Shown one piece after another: positions 8,935 to 16,763 of a DNA stretch of 35,600 bases (positions are counted from its first letter, which is position 1; each line of letters opens with the position of its first letter). This DNA comes from Anaerolineae bacterium (GTDB taxonomy: Bacteria > Chloroflexota > Anaerolineae > SpSt-600), in assembly GCA_025062375.1 (NCBI GenBank), contig JANXAG010000019.1, positions 1 through 35,600 on the forward strand. Direction: 5' to 3'. The notes under the pieces are model-generated. The model did not search any database and had not been told where the DNA came from. It saw only the letters and a list, made by a program, of their open reading frames with translations. The position numbers and the translations under genes were made by a program.

Positions 8935-8954
8935 TGAGCCCGAGGAAGGGCTCA
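8935..8954 (+). promoter_or_regulatory. Leader hairpin just upstream of the livK ribosome binding site
   Basis: TGAGCCC (8935-8941) and GGGCTCA (8948-8954) form a perfect 7-bp stem with a 6-base loop. It lies at the expected 5' end of the transcript and ends a few bases before the AGGAGGGG ribosome binding site. A 5' hairpin here would protect mRNA from 5' end decay; a regulatory role is possible. No T-run follows, so it is not a terminator. Confidence 0.45.
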
Positions 8955-8970
8955 CCAAAGGAGGGGGGAT

Positions 8971-10131
8971 ATGAGAAAGTTGGCTTTGCTCTCAGGTTTG
9001 CTCATCGTTCTGAGCATTATAGCTGCATCGTGCGCCCCCAGGCCTGGTGTCATCAAGATAGGACTCAACGTTGAGCTCACTGGAGGAATTCCTGTAGTAG
9101 GTCAGTCCTGCAAAAATGCTGCAGAGCTCTTCGTTGAAGAGGTAAACAAGGCGGGGGGGATTGAAGTAGGAGGCCGCAAGTATACCATTCAACTTCTGAT
9201 TGAGGACAACGAAGACAAAGCAGAATCTGCCGCCGCTGCTGCCCTTAAGCTCCACACCGAAGGTGTTCTCCTCATGATTGGTCCTAACGCCAGCCGCAAT
9301 GCTATTCCCGCCTCGGAAGTGGCCGAAGCCAACAAGATGCCCATGATTACCCCATGGTCTACCAACCCCAAGACTACTCTCGACCCCAAGACCGGAGCAC
9401 CCAAGAAGTACGTCTTCAGAGCCTGTTTCATTGACGATTTCCAGGGAGCTGTGGCGGCTAAGCTGGCTGTGGATTTGGGTGTGAAGAAGCCGGCCGTCCT
9501 CTTTGACGTAGCCTCCGAATACAACAAGGGGATCGCTGAGTTCTTCAAGAAGACGATAGAGCAGCTGGGTTACCCTGTGGTTGCTTACGAAACCTACACC
9601 AAGGGTGATAAAGACTTCTCAGCTCAGCTCACCAAGATCATAAACTCAGGCGCTGATGGCCTCTTCCTCCCCAACTACTACACCGAAGTGCCCCTCCAGG
9701 TCCAGCAGGCCAGGAAACTGGGCTTCAAGGGCATAATCTTTGGAAGCGACTCCTGGGGTAACCTGGAGCTCATTGACCTCTGCGGTCCCGATTGTGACGG
9801 CCTGTTCTTCACTACTCACTATGCCCCGGACATCGCCACCCCGAAAGCTCAGGCCTTTATTAAGGCCTACGAAGCTAAGTATGGCAAGACCCCCGATGAT
9901 GTGGCTGCCCTGACCTATGACGCTTTCGGCCTTGCGGTTACGGCTATCAAGCAGGCTGGAAAAATTGACCGGGAGGCCGTAGTGGCTGCTCTCAGGGGCA
10001 TCACTCAATACGAAGGAGTGACGGGCGTCATGGAGTACAGGGGCACCGGAGACCCCATCAAGAGCGCCGTTGTCCTTAAAGTAGATGTTCCGGGTAGGAA
10101 GTTCACCTACTACACTACGGCCAAGCCGTAA
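8971..10131 (+). CDS. livK: Branched-chain amino acid ABC transporter, substrate-binding lipoprotein
   Basis: The 386-residue protein is a periplasmic-type binding protein of the Leu/Ile/Val family. It has a lipoprotein signal peptide (MRKLALLSGLLIVLSIIAASC; lipobox AASC, lipidated C21), then 'IKIGLNVELTGGIPVVGQSCKNAAELFVEEVNKAGGI', the hallmark first lobe, and 'ALTYDAFGLAVTAIKQAG' near the C-terminus. It captures the ligand outside the cell and delivers it to the LivHM channel. AGGAGGGG precedes the ATG. It is the first gene after a strong promoter and is separated from livH by a stable hairpin, consistent with higher expression than the permeases. The actual ligand could be a branched-chain amino acid, another amino acid, an amide or urea. 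Confidence 0.93.
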   Translation: MRKLALLSGLLIVLSIIAASCAPRPGVIKIGLNVELTGGIPVVGQSCKNAAELFVEEVNKAGGIEVGGRKYTIQLLIEDNEDKAESAAAAALKLHTEGVLLMIGPNASRNAIPASEVAEANKMPMITPWSTNPKTTLDPKTGAPKKYVFRACFIDDFQGAVAAKLAVDLGVKKPAVLFDVASEYNKGIAEFFKKTIEQLGYPVVAYETYTKGDKDFSAQLTKIINSGADGLFLPNYYTEVPLQVQQARKLGFKGIIFGSDSWGNLELIDLCGPDCDGLFFTTHYAPDIATPKAQAFIKAYEAKYGKTPDDVAALTYDAFGLAVTAIKQAGKIDREAVVAALRGITQYEGVTGVMEYRGTGDPIKSAVVLKVDVPGRKFTYYTTAKP

Positions 10132-10154
10132 AGACTAATTTTCCAAACCAAAAT

Positions 10155-10190
10155 AAGGGCGGGGGTAAGCTCAAGGCTTACTCCCGCCTT
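10155..10190 (+). promoter_or_regulatory. Stable intercistronic hairpin between livK and livH
   Basis: GCGGGGGTAAGC (10159-10170) pairs with GCTTACTCCCGC (10176-10187) around the loop TCAAG, and the stem continues outward through AAGG and CCTT, giving about 13-15 bp with one bulge and one G-U. No U-tract follows; the livH ribosome binding site begins within ten bases. Such structures typically stabilise the 3' end of the processed livK mRNA or partially attenuate transcription, so that binding protein exceeds permease. Confidence 0.65.
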
Positions 10191-10204
10191 ATAATGGAGG
10201 AGCT

Positions 10205-11110
10205 ATGCAAGCCTTCCTGCAACAGATTCTTAATGCCTTACAGCTGGGAAGTGTCTATGCCCTTATCGCCCTTGGATACTCAATGGTTTACGGCATCATT
10301 ACCCTTATAAACTTCGCCCACGGCGACATCTTTATGGTCAGCACCTATGTGGCTTTCTTTGTGGGTTCTGCTCTGATGGCCTATGCCCTCAAACTTCCAG
10401 GCCTCATCACTTTCCTTCTTACCATGTTTGCTTCCATGATGTTTACCGCTTTTTTGGCAGTGGTAATTGAGCGCTTTGCTTATAGGCCATTGCGAAAAGC
10501 CCCAAGAGTATCGGCGGTAATAACGGCTCTGGGAGTAGGACTTTTCCTGGAAAACTTCACCCTGGCCACCATTGGACCTCACCCTCGCTTCCTTCCTCCC
10601 ATAATTCCAGTCCAGCGTTTTACAATTGGTGGCATAGCTACTTCCAATATCCAGCTCATCATAATTTTTGTCTCAGCTATTGTTATGTTCCTTCTGGATA
10701 CTATCGTCCGACGCACCATGGTGGGGATGGCGATGCGAGCTATCTCGTGGGATAAATTTACCGTTCCCCTTATGGGGGTCCCAATGGACCGTATAATTTC
10801 TATAACTTTTGCTCTGGGGGCTTCTATTGCTGCCGTTGGGGGGACTTTGTACGGCTTTGTTTACACTATTGACCCCTACATGGGGATAAGGATAGGGTGG
10901 TGGGCTTTCATTTCGGCGGTAGTAGGGGGGATAGGCAATATCAGGGGAGCTATGTTGGGAGGTTATTTGCTGGGGCTCGTGGAAATCTTCACCCCTGTCA
11001 TTTTGCCTTCCTCCACTTACAGGGACTTTGTGGCTTTCTCTATGCTATTGCTTCTGCTGGTCTTCCGGCCTTATGGCCTCTTGGGTCGACCCGTAACTCA
11101 GAAAGTGTGA
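10205..11110 (+). CDS. livH: Branched-chain amino acid ABC transporter permease LivH
   Basis: The 301-residue polytopic protein begins 'LQQILNALQLGSVYALIALGYSMVYGIITLINFAHGDI', the signature N-terminus of LivH, with about eight hydrophobic segments and the conserved EAA-like cytoplasmic loop region 'GMAMRAISWDKFTVPLMGV' (about 177-195). It ends 'LLLLLVFRPYGLLG'. It forms the transmembrane channel with LivM. GGAGG lies just ahead of the ATG. The order K-H-M-G-F is the classic operon order. Confidence 0.95.
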   Translation: MQAFLQQILNALQLGSVYALIALGYSMVYGIITLINFAHGDIFMVSTYVAFFVGSALMAYALKLPGLITFLLTMFASMMFTAFLAVVIERFAYRPLRKAPRVSAVITALGVGLFLENFTLATIGPHPRFLPPIIPVQRFTIGGIATSNIQLIIIFVSAIVMFLLDTIVRRTMVGMAMRAISWDKFTVPLMGVPMDRIISITFALGASIAAVGGTLYGFVYTIDPYMGIRIGWWAFISAVVGGIGNIRGAMLGGYLLGLVEIFTPVILPSSTYRDFVAFSMLLLLLVFRPYGLLGRPVTQKV

Positions 11111-11119
11111 GGGAAACAC

Positions 11120-12214
11120 ATGGAAAAAGTTAGCGGCTTACTTTCCCCCGTAAGAAATTTCTGGAATTCTTTTTACTCCGCATGGCCGGATCCTGTTAAG
11201 AAAGCCTTTACCCCTGGGCTCGTAGGGTTGCTTTTCTTCATTATGTTGGTCTTTCCGGCACTGGGGTTAATTAACCTTTACTGGCAACAAGTGCTCATAT
11301 ACGTGGGAATTAACATCATCCTCACCCTGAGCCTGAACCTGGTCAACGGTTACATGGGGGAGTTCTCGGTGGGCCATGCAGGTTTCATGGCCGTTGGGGC
11401 CTATGTATCCTCTATCCTTACGGTATGGGTTTTGCCTAAATTGGGCCTCTCGGCTTATGCCCCTTATCTCTTCCCCCTGGTTCTTATCATTGGGGGATTG
11501 GCTGCGGGGCTTAGCGGGCTGATAATCGCTTTCCCCTCCTTCCGTACAAGGGGTGACTACCTGGCTATCGTTACTCTATCTTGGAACATGATAGTAAAAA
11601 GCATATTGGAAAACATAGAGGCCGTAGGTGGGCCGAGAGGCTTTATGGGCATGCCCAAGCTTACAAACCTGGCTTGGGTTTACGTGTGGGTGGTCATAAC
11701 TATATGGTTCATCCGTAATCTGGTTTACTCCAACTACGGAAGGGGAGCTCTTTCCATAAGAGAAGACGAGATAGCCGCTTCTTTGGTGAGCGTTGATACC
11801 CGTAAGGTTAAAATTGTTATCTTCGTTATCGCTTCTTTCTTTGCTGGGATCGCTGGTGGGCTTTACGCTCACGTTCTCCTCTTCATTAACCCCAGGGCCT
11901 TCAGTATTCTCAAATCCACCGATATTTTGGTCATGGTATACCTGGGAGGAATAGGAAGCATAGGGGGGTCCATCCTTGGCGCTACAATCTACACCGTTCT
12001 TCTGGAACTTTTAAGGCCCCTCCAGGTTTGGCGCTGGGTTATTGGTCCGCTCCTTCTGGTCCTTTTGATGATTTTCAGGCCAAGAGGGATAATGGGAATG
12101 AGGGAGTGGGGGTTCCTGGTCCCTCCAGAAGAGAGGCCGGAAACCTGGCGTAAGGAGAGGGAAACCATCATTCTGCCCAGGCTGGCTTCCACTCGAGCAA
12201 ATCCTGAAAGGTGA
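11120..12214 (+). CDS. livM: Branched-chain amino acid ABC transporter permease LivM
   Basis: The 364-residue protein has the LivM core 'YWQQVLIYVGINIILTLSLNLVNGYMGEFSVGHAGFMAVGAYVSSIL' (about 55-102) and the coupling-helix region 'YGRGALSIREDEIAASLVSVDT'. It ends with 'RPRGIMGMREWG' followed by a hydrophilic tail of about 30 residues. It pairs with LivH to make the membrane channel. It starts nine bases after livH. About 40 residues precede the first membrane helix, a common LivM feature. Confidence 0.95.
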   Translation: MEKVSGLLSPVRNFWNSFYSAWPDPVKKAFTPGLVGLLFFIMLVFPALGLINLYWQQVLIYVGINIILTLSLNLVNGYMGEFSVGHAGFMAVGAYVSSILTVWVLPKLGLSAYAPYLFPLVLIIGGLAAGLSGLIIAFPSFRTRGDYLAIVTLSWNMIVKSILENIEAVGGPRGFMGMPKLTNLAWVYVWVVITIWFIRNLVYSNYGRGALSIREDEIAASLVSVDTRKVKIVIFVIASFFAGIAGGLYAHVLLFINPRAFSILKSTDILVMVYLGGIGSIGGSILGATIYTVLLELLRPLQVWRWVIGPLLLVLLMIFRPRGIMGMREWGFLVPPEERPETWRKERETIILPRLASTRANPER

Positions 12215-12224
12215 GGGGTTAAAT

Positions 12225-12998
12225 ATGCCTATCCTTAAGATAAGAGGTCTAACTCATTATTTTGGGGGGTTACGAGCAGTCTACGATTTTAATCTGGACC
12301 TGGAAGAGGGAGAGCTTATCGGGATAATAGGACCAAATGGGGCCGGGAAAACCACCGTTTTTAACCTCATAACGGGTGTCTACCGTCCAACGGCTGGAGA
12401 AATTATTTTCAATGGGCATAGCCTGGTTGGTAAGAGGCCAGAACAGATTATCGCTCTTGGAATTGCACGCACCTTCCAGACTCTGCGCCTGTTTAAGAAC
12501 CTGACGGTCCTGGACAACGTGCGCATTGCCAGGTTCTCAAGGATAAAATATTCTCCCCTGGAAGCTATGTTTAAAGTCGGGAAAAGGGCGAGGGAAAGCG
12601 AAAGAGAAGCGAGACTTAAGTCGATGGAGCTTCTGGAAATAATGGGCCTTGCTGATAAGGCCGATTGGTTGGCCTCAAGCTTGCCCTACGGGCTCCAGAA
12701 GAGATTGGAAATAGCTCGGGCGCTGGCCAGCGAGCCACGCCTTCTCCTCCTGGATGAACCAGCCACAGGGATGAACCCTGCAGAAGTTTCGGAGCTTATG
12801 GAGCTTATCAAGTGGATCCGGCGCGAATTTGGCCTTACCATAATCCTTATAGAGCACCAGATGAAAGTAGTAATGGGAATTTGCGAAAGGATAAAGGTTC
12901 TGGACTTTGGCGAGACTATAGCCGAGGGGTCACCGGTTGAAATCCAGAATAACCCCAGGGTTATAGAGGCCTATCTTGGGGAGGAGGCCATAATATGA
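12225..12998 (+). CDS. livG: Branched-chain amino acid ABC transporter ATPase LivG
   Basis: The 257-residue ATPase has Walker A GPNGAGKTT (about 36-44), the family-specific 'ARTFQTLRLFKNLTVLDNV', an ABC signature read as LPYGLQKRLEIARAL, and Walker B LLLLDEPATGMNP. The signature begins LPYG rather than LSGG, which is normal for LivG. C-terminal 'PRVIEAYLGEE' is the LivG/LptB-type tail. It powers import with LivF and its ATG-overlapping stop (ATGA, 12995-12998) couples the two. Confidence 0.95.
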   Translation: MPILKIRGLTHYFGGLRAVYDFNLDLEEGELIGIIGPNGAGKTTVFNLITGVYRPTAGEIIFNGHSLVGKRPEQIIALGIARTFQTLRLFKNLTVLDNVRIARFSRIKYSPLEAMFKVGKRARESEREARLKSMELLEIMGLADKADWLASSLPYGLQKRLEIARALASEPRLLLLDEPATGMNPAEVSELMELIKWIRREFGLTIILIEHQMKVVMGICERIKVLDFGETIAEGSPVEIQNNPRVIEAYLGEEAII

Positions 12999-13714
12999 AA
13001 GGGGACGTCTTGCTTCGGGTGGAGGACCTGCACGTCTCCTACGGGGTGATCAAAGCCCTTAGGGGCATTTCCTTCGAGGTCAGGGAAGGGGAAATCGTTA
13101 CTCTTATCGGGGCCAATGGGGCTGGCAAATCCACAACCCTCAGAGCTATTTCCCGCCTTATCCCCATAGATAAAGGCACGATTGTATTCAATGGGGTGGA
13201 TCTCAGGAACGTTCCTCCCCACAAAGTAGTGGAACTGGGGATATCCCATGTGCCGGAGGGAAGAGGGATTTTTGCCAACCTTACTGTTATGGAGAACCTG
13301 AAGCTGGCTACCTGGGCAAGGAAAGACCATAAAGAAATAAAGAAGGATTATGAACGAGTATTTGCCCTGTTTCCGCGATTAGTGGAAAGGAAAAACCAGC
13401 TGGCTGGAACCCTTTCCGGTGGGGAACAGCAGATGTTAGCTGTGGCTCGGGCTTTGATGAGCCGGGGCCGCTTAATGCTTCTGGATGAGCCCTCTATGGG
13501 CCTCGCGCCAGTTCTGGTAAGGGAATTCTTCAATACCCTAAAGGAGATAAATGCTCAAGGTACCACAATCCTCCTGGTAGAACAGAACGCCCGCCAGGCT
13601 TTAAAGCTTGCCCATAAAGGGTATGTTCTGGAAACGGGCGTGATTGTCCTTTCGGGGACGGCCGAAGAACTTATTAATAATCCAGAGGTTAAGAAGGCTT
13701 ACCTCGGAGGATAA
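12995..13714 (+). CDS. livF: Branched-chain amino acid ABC transporter ATPase LivF
   Basis: The 239-residue ATPase has Walker A GANGAGKST (about 34-42), signature LSGGEQQMLAVARAL, Walker B LMLLDEPSMGLAP and the H-loop-equivalent region 'LLVEQNARQALKLA', all diagnostic of LivF, which replaces the H-loop histidine by the EQN sequence. It starts inside the end of livG and its stop codon touches the start of alr, so five transport genes and alr are one translational train. Confidence 0.95.
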   Translation: MKGDVLLRVEDLHVSYGVIKALRGISFEVREGEIVTLIGANGAGKSTTLRAISRLIPIDKGTIVFNGVDLRNVPPHKVVELGISHVPEGRGIFANLTVMENLKLATWARKDHKEIKKDYERVFALFPRLVERKNQLAGTLSGGEQQMLAVARALMSRGRLMLLDEPSMGLAPVLVREFFNTLKEINAQGTTILLVEQNARQALKLAHKGYVLETGVIVLSGTAEELINNPEVKKAYLGG

Positions 13715-14887
13715 ATGCCCGCAGGATGCCCTTCATGCCCCTCCTGGGCTGAGATAAGCCTTGACGCCATTGAAGCTAATGTAAGGAATATAAAGTCTTT
13801 CATTGGTGAAAAATGTGAACTCATAGCGGTAGTAAAAGCTAATGCTTATGGCCATGGAGCCGTTCCTGTAGCTCAAATTGCCCTTGAAGCTGGTGCTTCC
13901 AGGCTGGCAGTGGCTCGCGCATCCGAAGGGATCAGGCTACGTCAGGCGGGAATAGAGGCGCCAATTTTAGTGATGAATTATATCCCTTTAGCTGAAATAC
14001 CCCAGGCAGTTCGCTACAACCTTACCCCTACCCTCATGACTTTAGAGCAAGCCAGAGCTTTCTCCCAGGAAGCTATTAAAGCTGGCAGGAATTGGCCTGT
14101 TCACATTAAAGTGGACACTGGCCTGGGGCGATTCGGCCTTCTACCAGAAGAGGTGATGGATTTCGTAAAGGCAGTGGCTTCTTTACCAGGTTTAACTCTT
14201 GAAGGTTTCTACACCCATTTCTCTGTGGCGGACGAGTTAAACCAGGATTCCACTAATTACACGTTCCGGCAATTTGAGATCTTTATGGGGCTCTCGGAGA
14301 AGTTGGAAAGGGCTGGATTTCATTTCCCCCTCCGACATGTCTGCAACAGTGCAGCCACTATGCGCTTCCCCTCAATGCATCTGGAGGCTGTCAGGGTTGG
14401 AATCATCCTTTACGGGCTTCGTCCTTCAGAGGAAATTGAACCTCCTTTTCTCCTCAGCCCAGCCCTCTCCCTCAAGGCCCGAGTGGCAAGAGTGAGAGTT
14501 CTTCCCGCTAATTTTCCAGTAAGTTACGGGCGCACTTATGTAACCACCCGCCCCACCCCTGTTGCGCTGGTCCCTGTGGGCTACGGAGATGGCTATCATC
14601 GGCTTATCTCCAACAGGGGTTTTGTTTTGATAAAAGGTGTAAGGGTGCCAATAATAGGCAGGATTTGCATGGACCAGTTCGTAGTGGATGTAAGCGGAGT
14701 GGATGGAGTTCGCGAAGAGGACGAAGTGGTGCTGATCGGAGAACAAGGGGGAGAACGAATTAGCGCAGAAGAAGTTGCACGCTGGGCTGAAACCATCAAT
14801 TACGAAGTTGTAGCCTCTCTAACCTCTCGCCTTCCAAGGGTTTACATCAGGCGAGGGGAAATTTTAGCTCACCATTCCGACTTTTAA
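13715..14887 (+). CDS. alr: Alanine racemase
   Basis: The 390-residue enzyme interconverts L- and D-alanine with pyridoxal phosphate, supplying D-alanine for peptidoglycan. PLP-binding lysine K41 lies in VVKANAYGHGA; the opposing catalytic tyrosine is Y271 in VSYGRTYVT; 'VDTGLGRFG' (133-141), 'CNSAATMR' and 'GRICMDQFVVDVS' are the other family motifs. The ATG begins the base after the livF stop, and GGAGG overlaps the livF end. An extra N-terminal 'PAGCPSCPS' with two cysteines precedes the usual WAEISLDAIEAN start. Placement behind livF is unusual and suggests shared expression rather than a transport role. Confidence 0.96.
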   Translation: MPAGCPSCPSWAEISLDAIEANVRNIKSFIGEKCELIAVVKANAYGHGAVPVAQIALEAGASRLAVARASEGIRLRQAGIEAPILVMNYIPLAEIPQAVRYNLTPTLMTLEQARAFSQEAIKAGRNWPVHIKVDTGLGRFGLLPEEVMDFVKAVASLPGLTLEGFYTHFSVADELNQDSTNYTFRQFEIFMGLSEKLERAGFHFPLRHVCNSAATMRFPSMHLEAVRVGIILYGLRPSEEIEPPFLLSPALSLKARVARVRVLPANFPVSYGRTYVTTRPTPVALVPVGYGDGYHRLISNRGFVLIKGVRVPIIGRICMDQFVVDVSGVDGVREEDEVVLIGEQGGERISAEEVARWAETINYEVVASLTSRLPRVYIRRGEILAHHSDF

Positions 14888-14897
14888 CCTCCACATT

Positions 14898-14927
14898 TTG
14901 GCCCCAGATTTGAAAACCCTGTATAAT
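14898..14927 (+). promoter_or_regulatory. Promoter of the histidine kinase gene
   Basis: A perfect TATAAT (14922-14927) is preceded 18 bases upstream by TTGGCC (14898-14903, four of six consensus positions). Transcription would begin near 14934, about 27 bases before the GTG start of the kinase. Confidence 0.5.
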
Positions 14928-14960
14928 TTTCTTGAAAGAGTCTGAGGAGGGCTGGACAAA

Positions 14961-16436
14961 GTGGTCTACCCGGATGTTATGGTCAGAGAAGAGGATGCAG
15001 AAATTTTGAAGAAAGTGATAGCGGGGCTTAACTTCATTGCGGACTTAACCAAAGCTGATGCATTCGTCTATTACCCGGTGCCGGTTAAGGATGCTGTGGC
15101 TATTCTGGCTCATGCCAGACCCCGTTCCATTTCCCCACTTTACCAAGAAGAATTGAAAGGCCGCTATGTCTACAGAGTTGAAAGGCCTCTGGTCTTTCGG
15201 GCCTTAAGGCGCCTGGGCTATTGGAAAAGCCAGGGTTTTCTGCTGGCCGGTGATGCCCCTATGGTAGAGGAAACTTTTTCCATAATCGAGAGAAAGGGCC
15301 GTATAGCTGGAGTCTTAAGCTTTGAATCAAACCTCCTGGAGTATGAAAGGCGCCGTCGCCGCAGCCAGGTTTTCCAGATAGCTCTCCATTACCTTCACCA
15401 TATGGCGCGCCGCGGACTTCTGGATAAAACCCAGTCCTTCCATCCTGTGACCGAACAGGATGGCATAATCGTGGTGGATGATCAGGGGATTATCCGTTAC
15501 ATAAGTGGGGTTGCTGCTAACCTTTACCGTAAACGTGGCATCATGCGGGACCTCAGGGATGTTTCTATCTCACGCCTTCCTTCTGCTGACCGCCAAATGT
15601 TTCGCATCGCTCTGGAGGAAAGGGATTTCTACCAGGAAGAAGAAAAGTTAGAGGATAACATGGTCTGGATAAAGCGAGTTTTGCCCATCTATGAGCCCCC
15701 ATCTCGCCTCAGGGAATTTTTCATCCCCTTCCTGGGGGACCCGCCCATGCCTTTGGCTGGAGCTATGCTCATAATTTACGATGCCACAGAAGAACGCCGC
15801 AAGGAACAGGAACTCAAAGTTAAAACAGCTATTATTAAAGAGATTCACCACCGCATTAAGAACAACCTTCAGACGGTAGCGGCTCTTTTGCGCCTTCAGG
15901 CCCGTCGCATTTCCCACGAGGAGGCCAGGGCTGCTTTGAGCGATAGCATCAACCGAATTCTCAGCATAGCTATAATCCATGAGTTCCTTTCGGAATATGA
16001 TTCCGGGTTAATAAACCTGCGAGAGCTCTGCCGAAAGATAATGAAGCAGGCGAAAGAGGGCATGTTAACTCCAGAAAAGCGCATTTCCATGGAGCTTCAA
16101 GGGCCTGAGATATTCCTCCCTTCAGAGCAAGCCACTGCCTGTGCCCTGATCATTAATGAACTACTGCAGAATGCTCTGGAGCATGGCTATAAGGACCGCA
16201 CTTTTGGCCACATCCTGGTTAGGATTGAGGATCTGGAAAACAAGGTGAAAATTACAGTGCACGATGACGGAAGAGGCCTCCCCGAGGGGTTTGATCCTTT
16301 TCAAACGGAAAGTCTTGGGCTTAGGATCGTAAAAACCTTAGCAGAAGAAGAATTGCACGGGAGTTTCAGTCTGGAAGGAGCAGATGGAAGCGGAGTCATC
16401 GCTACAGTAATTTTCCCCAAGAAGCTCAAATTTTAG
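14961..16436 (+). CDS. PdtaS-like sensor histidine kinase (HisKA_2 type)
   Basis: The 491-residue soluble kinase has no membrane segment. An N-terminal GAF-like sensory domain (about 1-145) is followed by a PAS-like domain (about 155-280), the HisKA_2 phosphoacceptor region EIHHRIKNNLQTVAALLRLQAR with H297 the probable phosphorylated residue, and a HATPase domain with 'ALIINELLQNALEHGY' (N box), 'VHDDGRGLPEGFD' (G1) and 'SLGLRIVKTL'. This is the layout of PdtaS, a cytosolic sensor that signals to an ANTAR-domain antiterminator. No response regulator lies next to it. The start is a GTG with GGAGG ten bases upstream. The signal it senses is unknown. Confidence 0.88.
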   Translation: MVYPDVMVREEDAEILKKVIAGLNFIADLTKADAFVYYPVPVKDAVAILAHARPRSISPLYQEELKGRYVYRVERPLVFRALRRLGYWKSQGFLLAGDAPMVEETFSIIERKGRIAGVLSFESNLLEYERRRRRSQVFQIALHYLHHMARRGLLDKTQSFHPVTEQDGIIVVDDQGIIRYISGVAANLYRKRGIMRDLRDVSISRLPSADRQMFRIALEERDFYQEEEKLEDNMVWIKRVLPIYEPPSRLREFFIPFLGDPPMPLAGAMLIIYDATEERRKEQELKVKTAIIKEIHHRIKNNLQTVAALLRLQARRISHEEARAALSDSINRILSIAIIHEFLSEYDSGLINLRELCRKIMKQAKEGMLTPEKRISMELQGPEIFLPSEQATACALIINELLQNALEHGYKDRTFGHILVRIEDLENKVKITVHDDGRGLPEGFDPFQTESLGLRIVKTLAEEELHGSFSLEGADGSGVIATVIFPKKLKF

Positions 16437-16461
16437 TTTTTATTCTGCGATGAAGTTTTTT

Positions 16462-16616
16462 CCCACCCTCGTGGGTTTAGGGTTCGCCACGGTTTTGGGT
16501 CCCACTCGTGGGCGGGATGCAAGAGGCGGCTGATCGCTCCCTTTTTGAGGTTTTGGGGGCACATCCCCCAGACCCCCTGCCAGGGGGCTTTCGCCCCCTG
16601 GACCCCTGATTTTCCC
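16462..16616. repeat. Dispersed GC-rich intergenic repeat, copy B (modules b-a)
   Basis: Module b (16462-16500: CCCTCGTGGG, GCCACGG, GGGT) runs into module a (16501-16616), which starts with the palindrome CCCACTCGTGGG and contains CTCCCTTTTTGAGG. Within module a, CCAGGGGGC (16580-16588) and GCCCCCTGG (16593-16601) form a perfect 9-bp hairpin with loop TTTC. The same modules recur at 20582-20768. The copy lies between two convergent gene ends and could act as a bidirectional terminator. The rest of the 16437-16763 spacer shows no gene. Confidence 0.78.
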
Positions 16617-16763
16617 CACCCTAATAGGCCGCTATTTGTCCTTTTTAAGGTTCTTGGGGAGTTATTCTTGAGTTCCCTCCACTAACGGTTGTAGTGCAGG
16701 CAGTGGGTTGTTAGCTTAGCTAGCAGTGATGTGTTGCTTTGTTTGCACTGATGCGGCAGTTAA

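Noticed and set aside
16501-16616. CRISPR array or insertion sequence in the repeat regions
   Set aside because: The modules are not regularly spaced short repeats with unique spacers, and no transposase or terminal inverted repeats are seen.
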